In this document: positions 16,889 through 26,738 of the stretch, piece by piece
How positions within the stretch are numbered: position 1 is the stretch's first letter
Layout of the letters: each line of letters opens with the position of its first letter
Assembly: GCA_003150755.1 (NCBI GenBank)
Contig: QAMT01000004.1
Span: 372,001-436,000 of the forward strand
Reading direction: 5' to 3'
Source of the DNA: Phascolarctobacterium sp.
Lineage (GTDB): Bacteria; Bacillota; Negativicutes; Acidaminococcales; Acidaminococcaceae
DNA length: 64,000 bases
Program-made: the position numbers and the translations under genes
Notes under the pieces: generated by a model
Told to the model about the DNA's origin: nothing
Seen by the model: only the letters and a program-made list of their open reading frames with translations
Database searches by the model: none

Positions 16889-18262
16889 ATGGCTAAAGAA
16901 CAACCACCTTTTAAAGTAAACGATATTACAGAACTTGAAATAACCGGGCTTGGCAGCAGCGGCGAGGGCGTTGGCAAGGCACAGGGCTTTACGGTTTTTG
17001 TAAAGGGCGCACTGCCGGGCGAAACGGTAAGGGTAAAACTGTTTCAGGTAAAAAAGTCGTATGCTTCGGGCAGCATTACAGAAATTTTAAAGGCTTCGCC
17101 GCAGCGCGTAGAGCCGCCGTGCCCGTTTTATAAAGACTGCGGCGGCTGCCAGCTTCAGCATTTAAGCTATGAAGGGCAGCTTGCTGTAAAACGCCAGCAG
17201 GTAAAGGACGCATTGGAGCGCATCGGGCATATCGAAGGCTGCGAAGTGCTGCCGGTTATCGGCATGGCTGCGCCGTGGCACTACCGCAATAAAATGCAGT
17301 TTCCGGCCGCCAAAATGGACGGCAAAATTCAAATCGGCTGTTATGCTGCGCTGACGCACAATGTAATTGATATTGATGACTGCATTATTCAAAAGCAGGC
17401 CAACAACAAAATTATGCAGGTAGTTCGCCGCTGGATGCAGCAGTTTAACATTGCCACTTATAATGAAACTACCGGCAAAGGCGTTGTGCGCCATGTAATG
17501 GGACGCGTGGGCGTTAAAACCGGCGACGTGATGGCAGTTATCATTACAGCCTGCTACGATATTCCGCACGCGGGCGAGCTGGTGACGATGCTTAAAAGCG
17601 AAGTAGGCGGCTTAAAAAGCATTGTGCAGAACATCAACAAAAAACGTACCAATATTATTATGGGCAGCAAAAACCGTGTACTGTACGGCAAAAGCACAAT
17701 CAAAGACAAGTTAGGGCATTTAAAGTTCAATATTTCGCCGTTATCGTTCTTTCAGGTCAACAGCGAGCAGACCGAAAAACTTTATGCAGCGGCGCTGGAT
17801 TTTGCAGGACTTAACGGCGGCGAAACCGTTATTGACTGCTACTGCGGCACAGGTACAATTTCGCTGTATCTGGCGCAGAAAGCTGGCAAGGTGTACGGCA
17901 TCGAAATTGTTGAACCTGCCATTAAGGATGCCAACGCCAATGCGGCTGCCAACAATATCGGCAACGCGCAGTTTATCTGCGGCGACGCAGCGGTGGAAAT
18001 GCCGGCGCTTTTAGCCCAAGGCGTTAAGCCGGATGTAGTGCTTTTAGACCCGCCACGCGCAGGCTGCGATAAAAAGGTGCTGGCCGCCATTGCACAAGTA
18101 AAGCCCCAAAAGGTTGTTTACGTATCATGCAACCCGGCTTCGCTGGCGCGCGATATGGCGTTTTTGACGCAAAATGGCTACAAAGCAGTTAAAGCCCAGC
18201 CGGTTGATATGTTTCCGATGACGCACCATGTGGAAACGGTTGCTGAACTTGTTTTAAACTAA
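16889..18262 (+). CDS. rlmD: 23S rRNA (uracil-C5)-methyltransferase RlmD/RumA type
   Basis: Methylates a uridine to m5U in 23S rRNA with S-adenosylmethionine. The 457-residue protein has an N-terminal TRAM domain, an iron-sulfur cluster motif with Cys78, Cys84, Cys87 and Cys165, the SAM loop DCYCGTGTISL, LDPPRAGCD and the catalytic Cys in VYVSCNPASLARD. Bacillota carry several paralogues (RlmCD type) that differ in target uridine, so U1939 versus U747 is not certain. The ATG directly follows the previous stop codon. Confidence 0.93.
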   Translation: MAKEQPPFKVNDITELEITGLGSSGEGVGKAQGFTVFVKGALPGETVRVKLFQVKKSYASGSITEILKASPQRVEPPCPFYKDCGGCQLQHLSYEGQLAVKRQQVKDALERIGHIEGCEVLPVIGMAAPWHYRNKMQFPAAKMDGKIQIGCYAALTHNVIDIDDCIIQKQANNKIMQVVRRWMQQFNIATYNETTGKGVVRHVMGRVGVKTGDVMAVIITACYDIPHAGELVTMLKSEVGGLKSIVQNINKKRTNIIMGSKNRVLYGKSTIKDKLGHLKFNISPLSFFQVNSEQTEKLYAAALDFAGLNGGETVIDCYCGTGTISLYLAQKAGKVYGIEIVEPAIKDANANAAANNIGNAQFICGDAAVEMPALLAQGVKPDVVLLDPPRAGCDKKVLAAIAQVKPQKVVYVSCNPASLARDMAFLTQNGYKAVKAQPVDMFPMTHHVETVAELVLN

Positions 18263-18275
18263 ATAACGATAACAA

Positions 18276-18307
18276 AAAAGCAGTATCGCCTGGGCGGTAC
18301 TGCTTTT
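18276..18307. terminator. bidirectional terminator between convergent genes
   Basis: AAAAGCAGTATCGCC (18276-18290) / GGCGGTACTGCTTTT (18293-18307). With A-rich and T-rich flanks it can stop rlmD on the plus strand and the acyltransferase on the minus strand. Confidence 0.88.
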
Positions 18308-18320
18308 GTACGTTTAAAAG

Positions 18321-19451
18321 CTATTTACTTTTTAACTTTTTGCCCGTCAATACGTAATGCAGCGGGGCTATATGGCGGGATAGCTTGGTAAGTACGATGC
18401 TGGTTACAAGTGATACAGCCAGCAAAATTATATAGGCAGCGATGACGCGCTTGGTGGTCATTACGATGCCAAAATGATGGCTTATCCTGTCAATCATGCT
18501 GAGCCAGAAGGGGTGGCAAAAGTAAACCAGCATGGAGTTATCCGATATAAAATCGACTGCTTTGGTAAAGAGATTATCTGTTTGCTGGCGTGCAAATAAG
18601 GCACAAAAAAATAAAATAGACGCAATGGTGTAGAAAAATCCCTGCGGGCTGAGCTGCTGAAAGGTATTGGTCAGGCTGATGAGGTCGTAGCCGTGTTTAT
18701 AATAATACCAGTAGTAGCTGCCGCCGATGTAGGCGATAGAAAGCACATACAGCGCCGTTACGGCTTTGAATTTAGCTGCTATTGTCTGAAAGAACTCATG
18801 TTCTTTTATCGCCGCAAGGCCGCCCAGCATAAAAATGAAAAGATAGTGCAGCGGCAGGTAGTTTAGGCGGTAAGTGAAAAAGTCCTGCAAAACAAATGGC
18901 AGCTGCTGCGCTGTAATGCCTGGGTGCATTGTCCAGTAGTTAAACAGCATTTGCAGCACAAAAAGCGCGGCAAAGCCGGTTTTTAAACCTATGCGCTGCA
19001 TAAACGCCATCAGTTTTTGAAACAATGGAAAGAAGGCGTAAAACCACAGCAGGATTATCATAAAATACAGGTGGTAGCACGCCAGCCCCCAAAAAAGTAT
19101 ATGCAGCAGCCCCAGCGGCGAAAACCACGGTATGCAGCCGGGCACAACGGTGCTGAAATACACCATGTAAAACAGTGACCAGCTTAAATAGGGTATGCCG
19201 CTGCTTAGAAAGCGTTTTTTGATGAACTCGCGGTAATTAAGTGCTGTGCCAGGTTTGTAATGGCAGAACAGGCCGTAGCCGGATATAAAAAAGAAGGACG
19301 GTACGCTGTAACGCGATAGGATTTCCAAAAGCATATATAAATGTGGGTTGGGTGCGGCGCACATCAGCGCCAGCGAGCCGGTGTGGATGCCGAGTACGCC
19401 GAGCATACAGATGCCGCGCAGTTTATCTATGGTACGGTTGCGTTCAGTCAT
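18321..19451 (-). CDS. acyltransferase family 3 membrane protein
   Basis: Integral membrane O-acyltransferase of the OafA/NolL family, which transfers acetyl or similar groups to envelope polysaccharides. The start at 19451 (MTERNRTIDKLRGICMLGVL) is 6 bases after GGAGAA; the upstream in-frame ATG lacks an RBS. The 376-residue product has about ten hydrophobic helices, the characteristic RTIDKLRGICMLGVLGIH start with its conserved Arg and His, and FFISGYGLF. Substrate unknown. It is alone on the minus strand between two terminators. Confidence 0.86.
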   Translation of the reverse strand: MTERNRTIDKLRGICMLGVLGIHTGSLALMCAAPNPHLYMLLEILSRYSVPSFFFISGYGLFCHYKPGTALNYREFIKKRFLSSGIPYLSWSLFYMVYFSTVVPGCIPWFSPLGLLHILFWGLACYHLYFMIILLWFYAFFPLFQKLMAFMQRIGLKTGFAALFVLQMLFNYWTMHPGITAQQLPFVLQDFFTYRLNYLPLHYLFIFMLGGLAAIKEHEFFQTIAAKFKAVTALYVLSIAYIGGSYYWYYYKHGYDLISLTNTFQQLSPQGFFYTIASILFFCALFARQQTDNLFTKAVDFISDNSMLVYFCHPFWLSMIDRISHHFGIVMTTKRVIAAYIILLAVSLVTSIVLTKLSRHIAPLHYVLTGKKLKSK

Positions 19452-19515
19452 AATTTCTCCGCTGTTAAAAAATTTTACCTGCTTATTATACAGCAAAAGC
19501 CTGTTTTGGGCAAAG

Positions 19516-19540
19516 AAAAAGAGTGCCGGGCACTCTTTTT
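19516..19540 (-). terminator. terminator of the binding-protein gene
   Basis: AAAAAGAGTGCC / GGGCACTCTTTTT on the plus strand; on the minus strand the hairpin ends in a T-run and lies 24 bases after the substrate-binding protein stop. Confidence 0.85.
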
Positions 19541-19563
19541 CTGCGTTATAATTAAAATTTTAA

Positions 19564-20739
19564 TCAGGGATTAACTGTTGCGCGGTAGGTTTGTTTGCCG
19601 TCTTTGTATTCGAGGATAACGGCGCTTTTAACTGCGTCGTGCGTTTCGTTTAAAGAGGTTTTGCCGGTAACGGCGTTAAAGTCTTTGGTGGCAGCTAAAA
19701 TTTCGGTGATTTTTGCTGCATCGTAAACGCCTGCTTTAGCGATGGTTTCAATCATCAGGTTAGCGCCGTCGTAGCCAAGTACAGCGCAGGCATCAGGGTT
19801 CTGCCCGTATTCTTTGTTATAATTTTCTACAAAGGCTTTGGATGTTTCGTCGCTGGAATCTACGCTGTAATGGTTTGTAAAATAGGTGTTGTTCAGCGCT
19901 TCGCTGCCGGCAATTTCAGCAAGTTTAGGGCTGTCCCAGCCGTCACCGCCGACAAATGGAATATTTATGCCAAGTTCGCGCGCCTGTTTGATGATTTTGC
20001 CGACTTCTTCATAATAGCCGGGGACATAAACAACGTCTGGCGCAGCCGCTTTGATTTTGGTAAGCACGGATTTGAAGTCGGTATCTTTTTGCAGGTAGGA
20101 TTCTTCGTCAATTACTATGCCGCCGGCAGCAGTGTAAGCGTCTTTAAAGGCTGCCGCAAGGCCCTTGGCGTAATCGGAGCTGTTATCAATGTAAATGGCC
20201 GCTGTTTTTGCGCCAAGTTCGTTATAAACAAAGTTAGCCCCGACGGTTCCCTGGAAGGGGTCGATAAAGCAAACGCGGAAGGTGTGCGGTTTTACCGTGC
20301 CGTCGTCGTTAACGGTAACTTTCGGGTTGGTTGCGCCGATGGCGAGAAACGGAATTTTGGAAGATTCGCTGACGTTGGCCGCCGCAATGGCGTTGGAGCT
20401 GGGGAAGATGCCCATAACCGCTTTTACATTATCCTGGTTAATCAGTTTGGACATAGCGTTGGCGGCTTCTGCGGGTTCGGATTTATCGTCGGCAACGACG
20501 ATTTCAATTTGTTTGTTTAAAAGCCCGCCTTTGGCGTTTTGCTCTTTTACAGCAAGCTGAATGCCGTTAACAATCGAGTTGCCGTAGGTGGCGTTAGCGC
20601 CGGTCATTTCGCTTACAACGCCTAATTTAATTTTATTGGCGTCGTCTTCGCTGCTGCCGCAGCCGCTTACAAGTACGCTCATTGCCAGAACGGCGGTGGT
20701 AATTGCTGTTACAAGTTTCTTTTTGCCTAAAAATTTCAT
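19564..20739 (-). CDS. branched-chain amino acid-type ABC binding lipoprotein
   Basis: Periplasmic-binding protein of the Leu/Ile/Val (LivJ) type. The 391-residue precursor has a lipoprotein signal peptide with lipobox VSGC at Cys27, then KIKLGVVSEMTGANATYGNS, which is the usual LivJ-family opening, and a two-lobed type I fold (VVADDKSEPAEAANAMSKLI, FVGGDGWDSP). It would be membrane-anchored facing the periplasm. No permease or ATPase genes lie beside it, so it must work with a transporter encoded elsewhere or act as a sensor. Substrate is uncertain. Confidence 0.9.
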   Translation of the reverse strand: MKFLGKKKLVTAITTAVLAMSVLVSGCGSSEDDANKIKLGVVSEMTGANATYGNSIVNGIQLAVKEQNAKGGLLNKQIEIVVADDKSEPAEAANAMSKLINQDNVKAVMGIFPSSNAIAAANVSESSKIPFLAIGATNPKVTVNDDGTVKPHTFRVCFIDPFQGTVGANFVYNELGAKTAAIYIDNSSDYAKGLAAAFKDAYTAAGGIVIDEESYLQKDTDFKSVLTKIKAAAPDVVYVPGYYEEVGKIIKQARELGINIPFVGGDGWDSPKLAEIAGSEALNNTYFTNHYSVDSSDETSKAFVENYNKEYGQNPDACAVLGYDGANLMIETIAKAGVYDAAKITEILAATKDFNAVTGKTSLNETHDAVKSAVILEYKDGKQTYRATVNP

Positions 20740-20792
20740 TGTTTAGCCCCCTCATAAACTCATCGCAAATAACAGAACATTATGTTGTTCTT

Positions 20793-20825
20793 TAACAGGA
20801 TATAAATGTACACAAAAACCTGTTA
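20793..20825 (-). repeat. inverted repeat at the start of the binding-protein transcript
   Basis: Perfect TAACAGG (20793-20799) / CCTGTTA (20819-20825) separated by 19 bases, placed at the predicted transcription start of the minus-strand gene. A second smaller repeat, GAACA (20775-20779) / TGTTC (20786-20790), lies in the leader. They could be a repressor site or leader hairpins; no known class is recognised. Confidence 0.45.
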
Positions 20826-20830
20826 GCACT

Positions 20831-20859
20831 ATTGTACTTTTATACAAAACAAAAAGCAA
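20831..20859 (-). promoter_or_regulatory. minus-strand promoter of the binding-protein gene
   Basis: Read on the minus strand: TTGCTT (20859-20854), 17-base spacer, TACAAT (20836-20831). The start site would be near 20824, giving a leader of about 85 bases. Confidence 0.6.
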
Positions 20860-21058
20860 GATATTTTTGTAAATTTTTATAATAAATACTAAAAATGTAA
20901 AATTGGCGCTGCATAATTGTTTAAAATTAAACAAAAAGAGCTTTTAAATTTTCCGGCAGGAAATTATATTTTAACAGCGAATTTTTTAAGATAAGGCTTT
21001 TTTGCCTGTAACGGTAGGTTTTGCCTTTAAATAGAATATTATTGAAAAGAGTGATTGT
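20860..21058. other. A+T-rich divergent intergenic stretch
   Basis: No gene is visible in the A+T-rich remainder of this divergent spacer. It must carry the promoter of the sodium:solute symporter, but I cannot single out a convincing -35/-10 pair. Confidence 0.5.
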
Positions 21059-22435
21059 ATGGAACTTTCTTTTACGCATATATTAAGCCTGGTTATTGCG
21101 CTAAGCATTGTGCTTGGCTGCGGCGTTTATTCGTCGCGCAAGGTTAAATCGGCGGATGATTTTGATGTAGGCGGGCGCAGCGCAGGTGTTATTATGGTTG
21201 CCGGTTCAATCATTGCCACCATTATCGGCGGCGCGGCAACAATCGGCACGGCGCAGGGCGGCTTTACCTTCGGCATGGGCGCCTGGTGGTTTACGCTCGG
21301 CAGCGGTATCGGCTTTTTGGTAATGGCGGCGTTTTATGCGCGTCCTTTGCGCAACAGCGGCGTAACAACTATTTCAGAATATCTCGTTGTTAATTTTGGC
21401 CATCACGCAGGGCCTATCGCAAGCATCGCCGCTTCGCTGGGCATCTTTTTCAGCATTGTGTCAAGCTCGCTCAGTTCCGTACATTTAATAGGCGGCATTC
21501 TGCATCTGGGCTTTTTCCCATCGGCTGTAATTGTGGTGCTTTTGGTTACGGGCTTTGTATTTTTTGGCGGCATTAACAGCAGCGGCCTGGCCGGATTATT
21601 TAAAATATTTTTGATTTTTGCCACGGTTTTTGTCGGCGGCTTTTTGGCGTTTAACGACATGGGCGGGCTTACTGGCATGCACGAATCTTTTCCGGAGCTG
21701 CCGTGGTTCAGCCTGCTGGGCATTGGCATAGACCATTCGCTGTTTAATTTGCTTTCGATGATTGTTGGTGTTGTATCGACGCAAAGTTATGCGCAGGCGC
21801 TGTTTTCGGCAAGTTCGTCGCGTGTTGCAGCGGCGGGCTGCTTTTTGGCTGCCTGCGTGGCGATACCTGTCGGCCTGCCTTCCGTAATGATTGGCATGTT
21901 TATCAAGCTGCACCATCCGGAACTGAACAGTATCGACGTACTGCCGTTTTTTATGTGCAATTACCTGCCGGACTGGCTGGGCGGCGCAGGTTTGGCGGCG
22001 CTTGTGCTTTCGTGCGTAGGCTCTATTGCCGGGCTGGCGCTTGGCGTAGGCACGCTCATCAGCCGCGATATTTTCGGCGCAGTGTTTAAAGTAAAGGAAA
22101 GCACTAAGTTGCTGTGGATTAACAAGCTGACGGTGCTTGCCGTAACTTTTCTTGCGCTTATCTTTATCCATTCAAGGCTCGACAGTTCCGTCCTGCAATG
22201 GAACTACCTTTCCATGGCGCTGCGCGGCGCGGGCATTTTTATCCCGCTGACGGCGGTGATTATGTTTAAAGGCAAAATCACAAAAGCGGCAGGGCTGCTT
22301 TCGATGGTGGGCGGCATTGCTTCCGGCTGCCTGTGGCATATTATTTATCCGGAATCGCCGTACACTTTGTTTGTAAGCCTGTTTTTCAATCTTATTTTTT
22401 TAGTTCCAGTAATTATTTATAAAAGTTTTAAATAA
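21059..22435 (+). CDS. sodium:solute symporter family protein
   Basis: Inner-membrane sodium-coupled transporter of the SSS family, 458 residues with about 12-13 hydrophobic helices. The N-terminal pattern YSSRKVKSADDFDVGGRS followed by GSIIATIIGGAATIGTAQGGF is the typical SSS TM1-TM2 region, and MIGMFIKLHHPEL and ISRDIFGAVFKVK are further family-like loops. A weak AAAGAGTG site precedes the ATG. Substrate cannot be inferred. dnaE follows after 11 bases. Confidence 0.85.
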   Translation: MELSFTHILSLVIALSIVLGCGVYSSRKVKSADDFDVGGRSAGVIMVAGSIIATIIGGAATIGTAQGGFTFGMGAWWFTLGSGIGFLVMAAFYARPLRNSGVTTISEYLVVNFGHHAGPIASIAASLGIFFSIVSSSLSSVHLIGGILHLGFFPSAVIVVLLVTGFVFFGGINSSGLAGLFKIFLIFATVFVGGFLAFNDMGGLTGMHESFPELPWFSLLGIGIDHSLFNLLSMIVGVVSTQSYAQALFSASSSRVAAAGCFLAACVAIPVGLPSVMIGMFIKLHHPELNSIDVLPFFMCNYLPDWLGGAGLAALVLSCVGSIAGLALGVGTLISRDIFGAVFKVKESTKLLWINKLTVLAVTFLALIFIHSRLDSSVLQWNYLSMALRGAGIFIPLTAVIMFKGKITKAAGLLSMVGGIASGCLWHIIYPESPYTLFVSLFFNLIFLVPVIIYKSFK

Positions 22436-22446
22436 AGGAGCATTTT

Positions 22447-25400
22447 ATGCCGGGAAATTTTACACATTTACACGTCCATACGCAGTACAGCCTGCTTGAC
22501 GGCGCTTCCAAAATAGACAAGCTTCTGGCGCGCACCAAAGAGCTGGGCATGGACAGCATCGCCATTACCGACCACGGCGTTATGTACGGTGCGGTGGATT
22601 TTTATCAGCAGGCGCATAAAATAGGCCTCAAGCCGATTATAGGCTGCGAGGTTTATGTGGCGCAGTCGCGTTTTGACCGCAGCCAGCGCGGGGGTATGTA
22701 TCATTTAATCCTGCTTGCAGAAAATAACACGGGCTATCATAACCTGATGCGCCTGGTATCGCTGGCACATTTGGAGGGCTTTTATTACAAGCCGCGCATT
22801 GACAAGGATATTTTGCGCAAATACAGCGAAGGGCTGATTTGTTTAAGCGCGTGCGTTGCCGGTGAAGTGCCGGTAAAAATTTTGCAGCGCGACATTGACG
22901 GTGCGGAACGCGCGGCGCAGGAATACATAGACATTTTTGGCAAAGAAAATTACTTTTTTGAAATACAGGACCACGGGCTGGACGAAGAACGCATCGTTGC
23001 CCGCGAGCTGAAACGCATGGCGCAGAAATTCGGCATCGGCCTTGTGGCGACTAACGACCTGCATTATGTTGAGCGTGAGGACGCCGAGGCGCAGGACGTT
23101 TTGCTGTGTATTCAGACCGGCAGCACGGTTGATGACCCCAAGCGTATGAAGTTTGCCAATGACCAGTTTTATCTGAAAAGCTATGAAGAAATGGCGGAAC
23201 TTTTTGGCGATTGCCCGGAAGCACTGGAAAATACCGTAAAAATTGCAGAGCGCTGCAATGTAACGCTGGAGTTCGGGCATCTTTTGCTGCCGGAGTTCCC
23301 CATACCGAAGGAATATGCCAACGCAACGGAGTATTTGCGCAGCCTGTGCATGCAGGGCCTGCCTTCGCGTTATCCGCAGGCGGATGAGAAGGTTATGCAG
23401 CGGCTTGATTACGAACTTGGTATTATCGACCGCATGGGTTACAGCTGTTATTTTTTGATTGTGTGGGATTTTATCAATTACAGCCGCAAAAACGATATTC
23501 CGGTCGGGCCGGGGCGCGGCAGTGCGGCGGGCAGCATTGTGGCATATCTTTTAGGAATTACCAGCATCGACCCGCTGAAATATGATTTGCTTTTTGAACG
23601 TTTTTTGAATCCGGAGCGTGTAAGCATGCCGGATATTGATACCGATTTTTGCTACGTTAATCGCGGCCGTGTGCTGGAATACATTATCCGGCGTTACGGC
23701 AAGGAGCGTGTAGCGCAGATTATTACCTTCGGCACTTTGCAGGCTCGCGCCGCTGTGCGTGATGTAGGGCGAGCGCTGGATTACACTTATGGCTTTGTGG
23801 ACAATGTTGCCAAAATGATACCGCGCGAGCTGGGCATTACGCTGGAAAAGGCGCTGGAAACCAGCAACGATTTTAAAGCGCTGTACGACAGCGACGAAAA
23901 AGTGCGCCGCTTGATTGACATTGCTAAAAAGGTAGAAGGCATGCCGCGCAACAGCGGAACACATGCAGCGGGCGTGGTAATTACGCCGCGCGATTTGATT
24001 GACTGCGTGCCGCTTCAGCTATCCAACGAAGGACTTGTCATTACCCAGTACGATAAGGATAAGGTAGAAAACCTCGGCCTTTTAAAGATGGATTTGCTAG
24101 GGCTGCGTACTTTAACCGTTATCGGCGATACTATCCGTTATATCCGCGAAACGACGGGCGAAAAAGTAGATATCGAAAACATACCGCTGGACGACGATGC
24201 AACCTGCGCTATGCTGCGCAATGGCGATACGCAGGGCGTGTTCCAGCTGGAATCCGAGGGCATGACCAAGCTGGTTATGGATTTGGCGCCGGAAAAATTC
24301 AGCGACCTTATTCCGCTGGTGGCGCTTTACCGCCCCGGACCATTAGGCACCGGCATGGTAGAAGATTTTATCGAAGGCAAGCACGGCAAGCGCACGGCGG
24401 ATATTCTGCACCCGCTGCTGGAGCCGGTATTAAAGGATACCTTCGGCGTTATCCTTTACCAGGAACAGGTTATGCAGATAACTTCCGTTCTGGCAGGCTT
24501 TTCGCTTGGCCAGGCGGATATTCTGCGCCGCGCCATGGGCAAAAAGAAGGCTAAAGAGCTGGACTCCATGAAGCAGAAGTTTATCGACGGCGCAAGGGAA
24601 AACCACGGCATCGACGAAGAAACCAGCACGCAGATTTTTGCGCTTTTGCAGCACTTTGCGGGCTACGGTTTCAATAAATCGCACTCGGCGGCGTATGCGC
24701 TGGTTGCTTACCAGACGGCGTATTTAAAACAGCATTGGCCGACGCAGTTTATGGCTGCGTTTTTGTGCAGCGTAATGAACGACAATGATAAATTAAGCTG
24801 GTATCTTGGCGTTACCAAACGCATGGGTATTAAAATCCTGCCGCCGGACGTTAACGAAAGCGGCAAGGAGTTTTCGCCTGTTAAGGGCAAGGCTATCCGC
24901 TTTGGTATGGCAGGCATTAAAAGCGTGGGCGACCAGGCGATTGACGCCATTATCAAAGCGCGCGAAAGCGGCGGTAACTTTACTTCGATACTTGATTTTT
25001 GCCGCCGCGTGCCGTCAAAGCTTATCAACAAGCGCGTAATAGAAAACCTTATTTACTGCGGTGCGATGGATTCTTTTGGGGCTAAACGCTCGCAGCTTCT
25101 GGCTGTGTATGAGCAGGCCGCCGATTTGGGCAGCTCGTATCAGAAGGATTCTGCCAGCGGACAGCTGGGGCTTTTTGGCGACGATATGTTTGAGGATGTG
25201 CAGGACATCAAACTGCCGCAGCTTGACGAAATGCCCAAAAAATTGCTTTTGGAAAACGAAAAGAAAATCGTTGGTTTTTATGTAACCGGCCATCCGCTTG
25301 ACAGTTATGAGCGCGTGCTGGAAAATTATACGCCGCTGTATAAACTGGCAGAAATGGACGAGGACAGCAACGACAGGGTTGTTTCTGTTGCCGGGCTTAT

Positions 25401-25848
25401 CAGCAGCATGCGCCTGCGCACTACCAAACGCGGCGACACCATGGCGATACTGTCGCTGGAAGACTTTACCGGCAGGCTGGAGGTTGTTGTTTTTACCAAG
25501 CAGTACCACGATTTTGCGCGCCTGCTGTATCAGGAAAACGTCATTGCCGTTGAAGGCCGCCTGAAAGTTGACGAGCGCAGCACTTCATTGCAGGCCATCA
25601 GCATCCGCCAGTTAAACGAAAGCGGCGCGGACATTCATTTGAGAATTACGCGCGATAAAGAAACCGGAGCCGTGCAGAAGGAAATGCGCCGTATTTTTGC
25701 CATGTACCACGGCAGCACGCCGCTGTACCTGCATTTGCTGTCATCAGGCAAAACTATAAAAACCGACCGCTGCTTCTGGATTGACGCAGGCAAACCCGGT
25801 TTTTACAAAGAAATTACCGAGCTGTTGGGGCCTGGCTGCCTGCAATAA
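22447..25848 (+). CDS. dnaE: DNA polymerase III alpha subunit, DnaE type
   Basis: Replicative C-family polymerase of 1133 residues, full length for DnaE. Order: PHP domain (THLHVHTQYSLLDG with His9/His11, ITDHGVMYG, GCEVYV, HLILLA, LSACVAGEVP, ATNDLHY, all expected metal ligands present), polymerase core with GPGRGSAAGS and the catalytic MPDIDTDF (~394-400), tandem helix-hairpin-helix and a C-terminal OB fold (SVAGLISSMRLRTTKRG). An intact PHP site suggests a metal-dependent, possibly proofreading, activity. A second C-family polymerase (PolC) lies 18 kb downstream. RBS AAAGGAGC precedes the ATG. Confidence 0.97.
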   Translation: MPGNFTHLHVHTQYSLLDGASKIDKLLARTKELGMDSIAITDHGVMYGAVDFYQQAHKIGLKPIIGCEVYVAQSRFDRSQRGGMYHLILLAENNTGYHNLMRLVSLAHLEGFYYKPRIDKDILRKYSEGLICLSACVAGEVPVKILQRDIDGAERAAQEYIDIFGKENYFFEIQDHGLDEERIVARELKRMAQKFGIGLVATNDLHYVEREDAEAQDVLLCIQTGSTVDDPKRMKFANDQFYLKSYEEMAELFGDCPEALENTVKIAERCNVTLEFGHLLLPEFPIPKEYANATEYLRSLCMQGLPSRYPQADEKVMQRLDYELGIIDRMGYSCYFLIVWDFINYSRKNDIPVGPGRGSAAGSIVAYLLGITSIDPLKYDLLFERFLNPERVSMPDIDTDFCYVNRGRVLEYIIRRYGKERVAQIITFGTLQARAAVRDVGRALDYTYGFVDNVAKMIPRELGITLEKALETSNDFKALYDSDEKVRRLIDIAKKVEGMPRNSGTHAAGVVITPRDLIDCVPLQLSNEGLVITQYDKDKVENLGLLKMDLLGLRTLTVIGDTIRYIRETTGEKVDIENIPLDDDATCAMLRNGDTQGVFQLESEGMTKLVMDLAPEKFSDLIPLVALYRPGPLGTGMVEDFIEGKHGKRTADILHPLLEPVLKDTFGVILYQEQVMQITSVLAGFSLGQADILRRAMGKKKAKELDSMKQKFIDGARENHGIDEETSTQIFALLQHFAGYGFNKSHSAAYALVAYQTAYLKQHWPTQFMAAFLCSVMNDNDKLSWYLGVTKRMGIKILPPDVNESGKEFSPVKGKAIRFGMAGIKSVGDQAIDAIIKARESGGNFTSILDFCRRVPSKLINKRVIENLIYCGAMDSFGAKRSQLLAVYEQAADLGSSYQKDSASGQLGLFGDDMFEDVQDIKLPQLDEMPKKLLLENEKKIVGFYVTGHPLDSYERVLENYTPLYKLAEMDEDSNDRVVSVAGLISSMRLRTTKRGDTMAILSLEDFTGRLEVVVFTKQYHDFARLLYQENVIAVEGRLKVDERSTSLQAISIRQLNESGADIHLRITRDKETGAVQKEMRRIFAMYHGSTPLYLHLLSSGKTIKTDRCFWIDAGKPGFYKEITELLGPGCLQ

Positions 25849-25932
25849 AAAAGAGGGCTTGCAAGCAGGCTTTAAACACTGTAAAATAATAAATATATAA
25901 ATATGTTTACAAAAGATTCTGGGAGGTCGCTT

Positions 25933-26727
25933 ATGAATATTGTAGTATGTCTTAAACAGGTTCCGGATACTTCCGAAGTAAAGCTCAATCCGGAAACCAA
26001 TACCCTTATCAGGGACGGAGTGCAGAATATCATGAACCCGTTTGACCGTCAGGCGCTTGAAACCGCGCTGATTTTAAAAGATGCCAACGGCGCTAAGGTT
26101 ACGGTTGTATCCATGGGGCCGCCGCAGGCTGAAGAAATTTTGAAAGAAGCAATTTCTATGGGTGCTGACGAAGCAATTCTGGTCAGCGACCGTGCATTGG
26201 CAGGCAGCGATACGCTGGCAACCAGCTTTGCACTGGCAGGTGTTGTAAAAAGCCTGGGCGATGTAGACCTTGTGCTTTGCGGCAAACAGGCCGTTGACGG
26301 CGATACCGCACAGGTTGGCCCGGAAATGGCTGAACATCTTGGCTTTCCGCAGGCTACCGGCGCACTGAAAGTAACGCTGGACGGCAATAAAGTTCTTGTT
26401 GAACGCGAAAACGAAAGCAGCAGCCAGACCCTTGCTGTTGAACTTCCGGCTCTTGTAACCGTTACCAGAGCGGAAAAAGAACCGCGCTTTGCCAGCATCA
26501 AAGGCAAAATGAAAGCAAGAAAAGCAGTTATCCCTGTTAAAACAGCGGCAGAACTTGGCATCGACACTACTATGATTGGCCTGTCCGGTTCTCCGACCAA
26601 AGTTAAAAAAGTATTTACGCCTCCTGTTCCGCAGGTTGAAAGCGAAATCATTACCGAAGAAGACGCAGACAAAGCAGTTGACATGCTGCTGGAAAAACTC
26701 GTTCAGGCAAATATTATTACTCGTTGA
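25933..26727 (+). CDS. etfB: electron transfer flavoprotein beta subunit
   Basis: EtfB/FixA subunit, which with EtfA carries FAD and passes electrons between acyl-CoA or other dehydrogenases and carriers. The ATG at 25933 has GGGAGG upstream and gives MNIVVCLKQVPDTSEVKLNPE, the standard EtfB start; upstream ATG 25903 lacks an RBS. The signature VERENESSSQTLAVELPALVTV, usually VDREVDGG..LPAV, is recognisable, with DGDTAQVGPEMAEHLG before it. Length is 264 residues. It is 11 bases before etfA. Confidence 0.96.
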   Translation: MNIVVCLKQVPDTSEVKLNPETNTLIRDGVQNIMNPFDRQALETALILKDANGAKVTVVSMGPPQAEEILKEAISMGADEAILVSDRALAGSDTLATSFALAGVVKSLGDVDLVLCGKQAVDGDTAQVGPEMAEHLGFPQATGALKVTLDGNKVLVERENESSSQTLAVELPALVTVTRAEKEPRFASIKGKMKARKAVIPVKTAAELGIDTTMIGLSGSPTKVKKVFTPPVPQVESEIITEEDADKAVDMLLEKLVQANIITR

Positions 26728-26738
26728 GGTGAAGGAAT

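Noticed and set aside
25849..25902. Terminator after dnaE
   Set aside because: GGGCTTGCAAGCAGGC gives only a short self-complementary core and no T-run follows.
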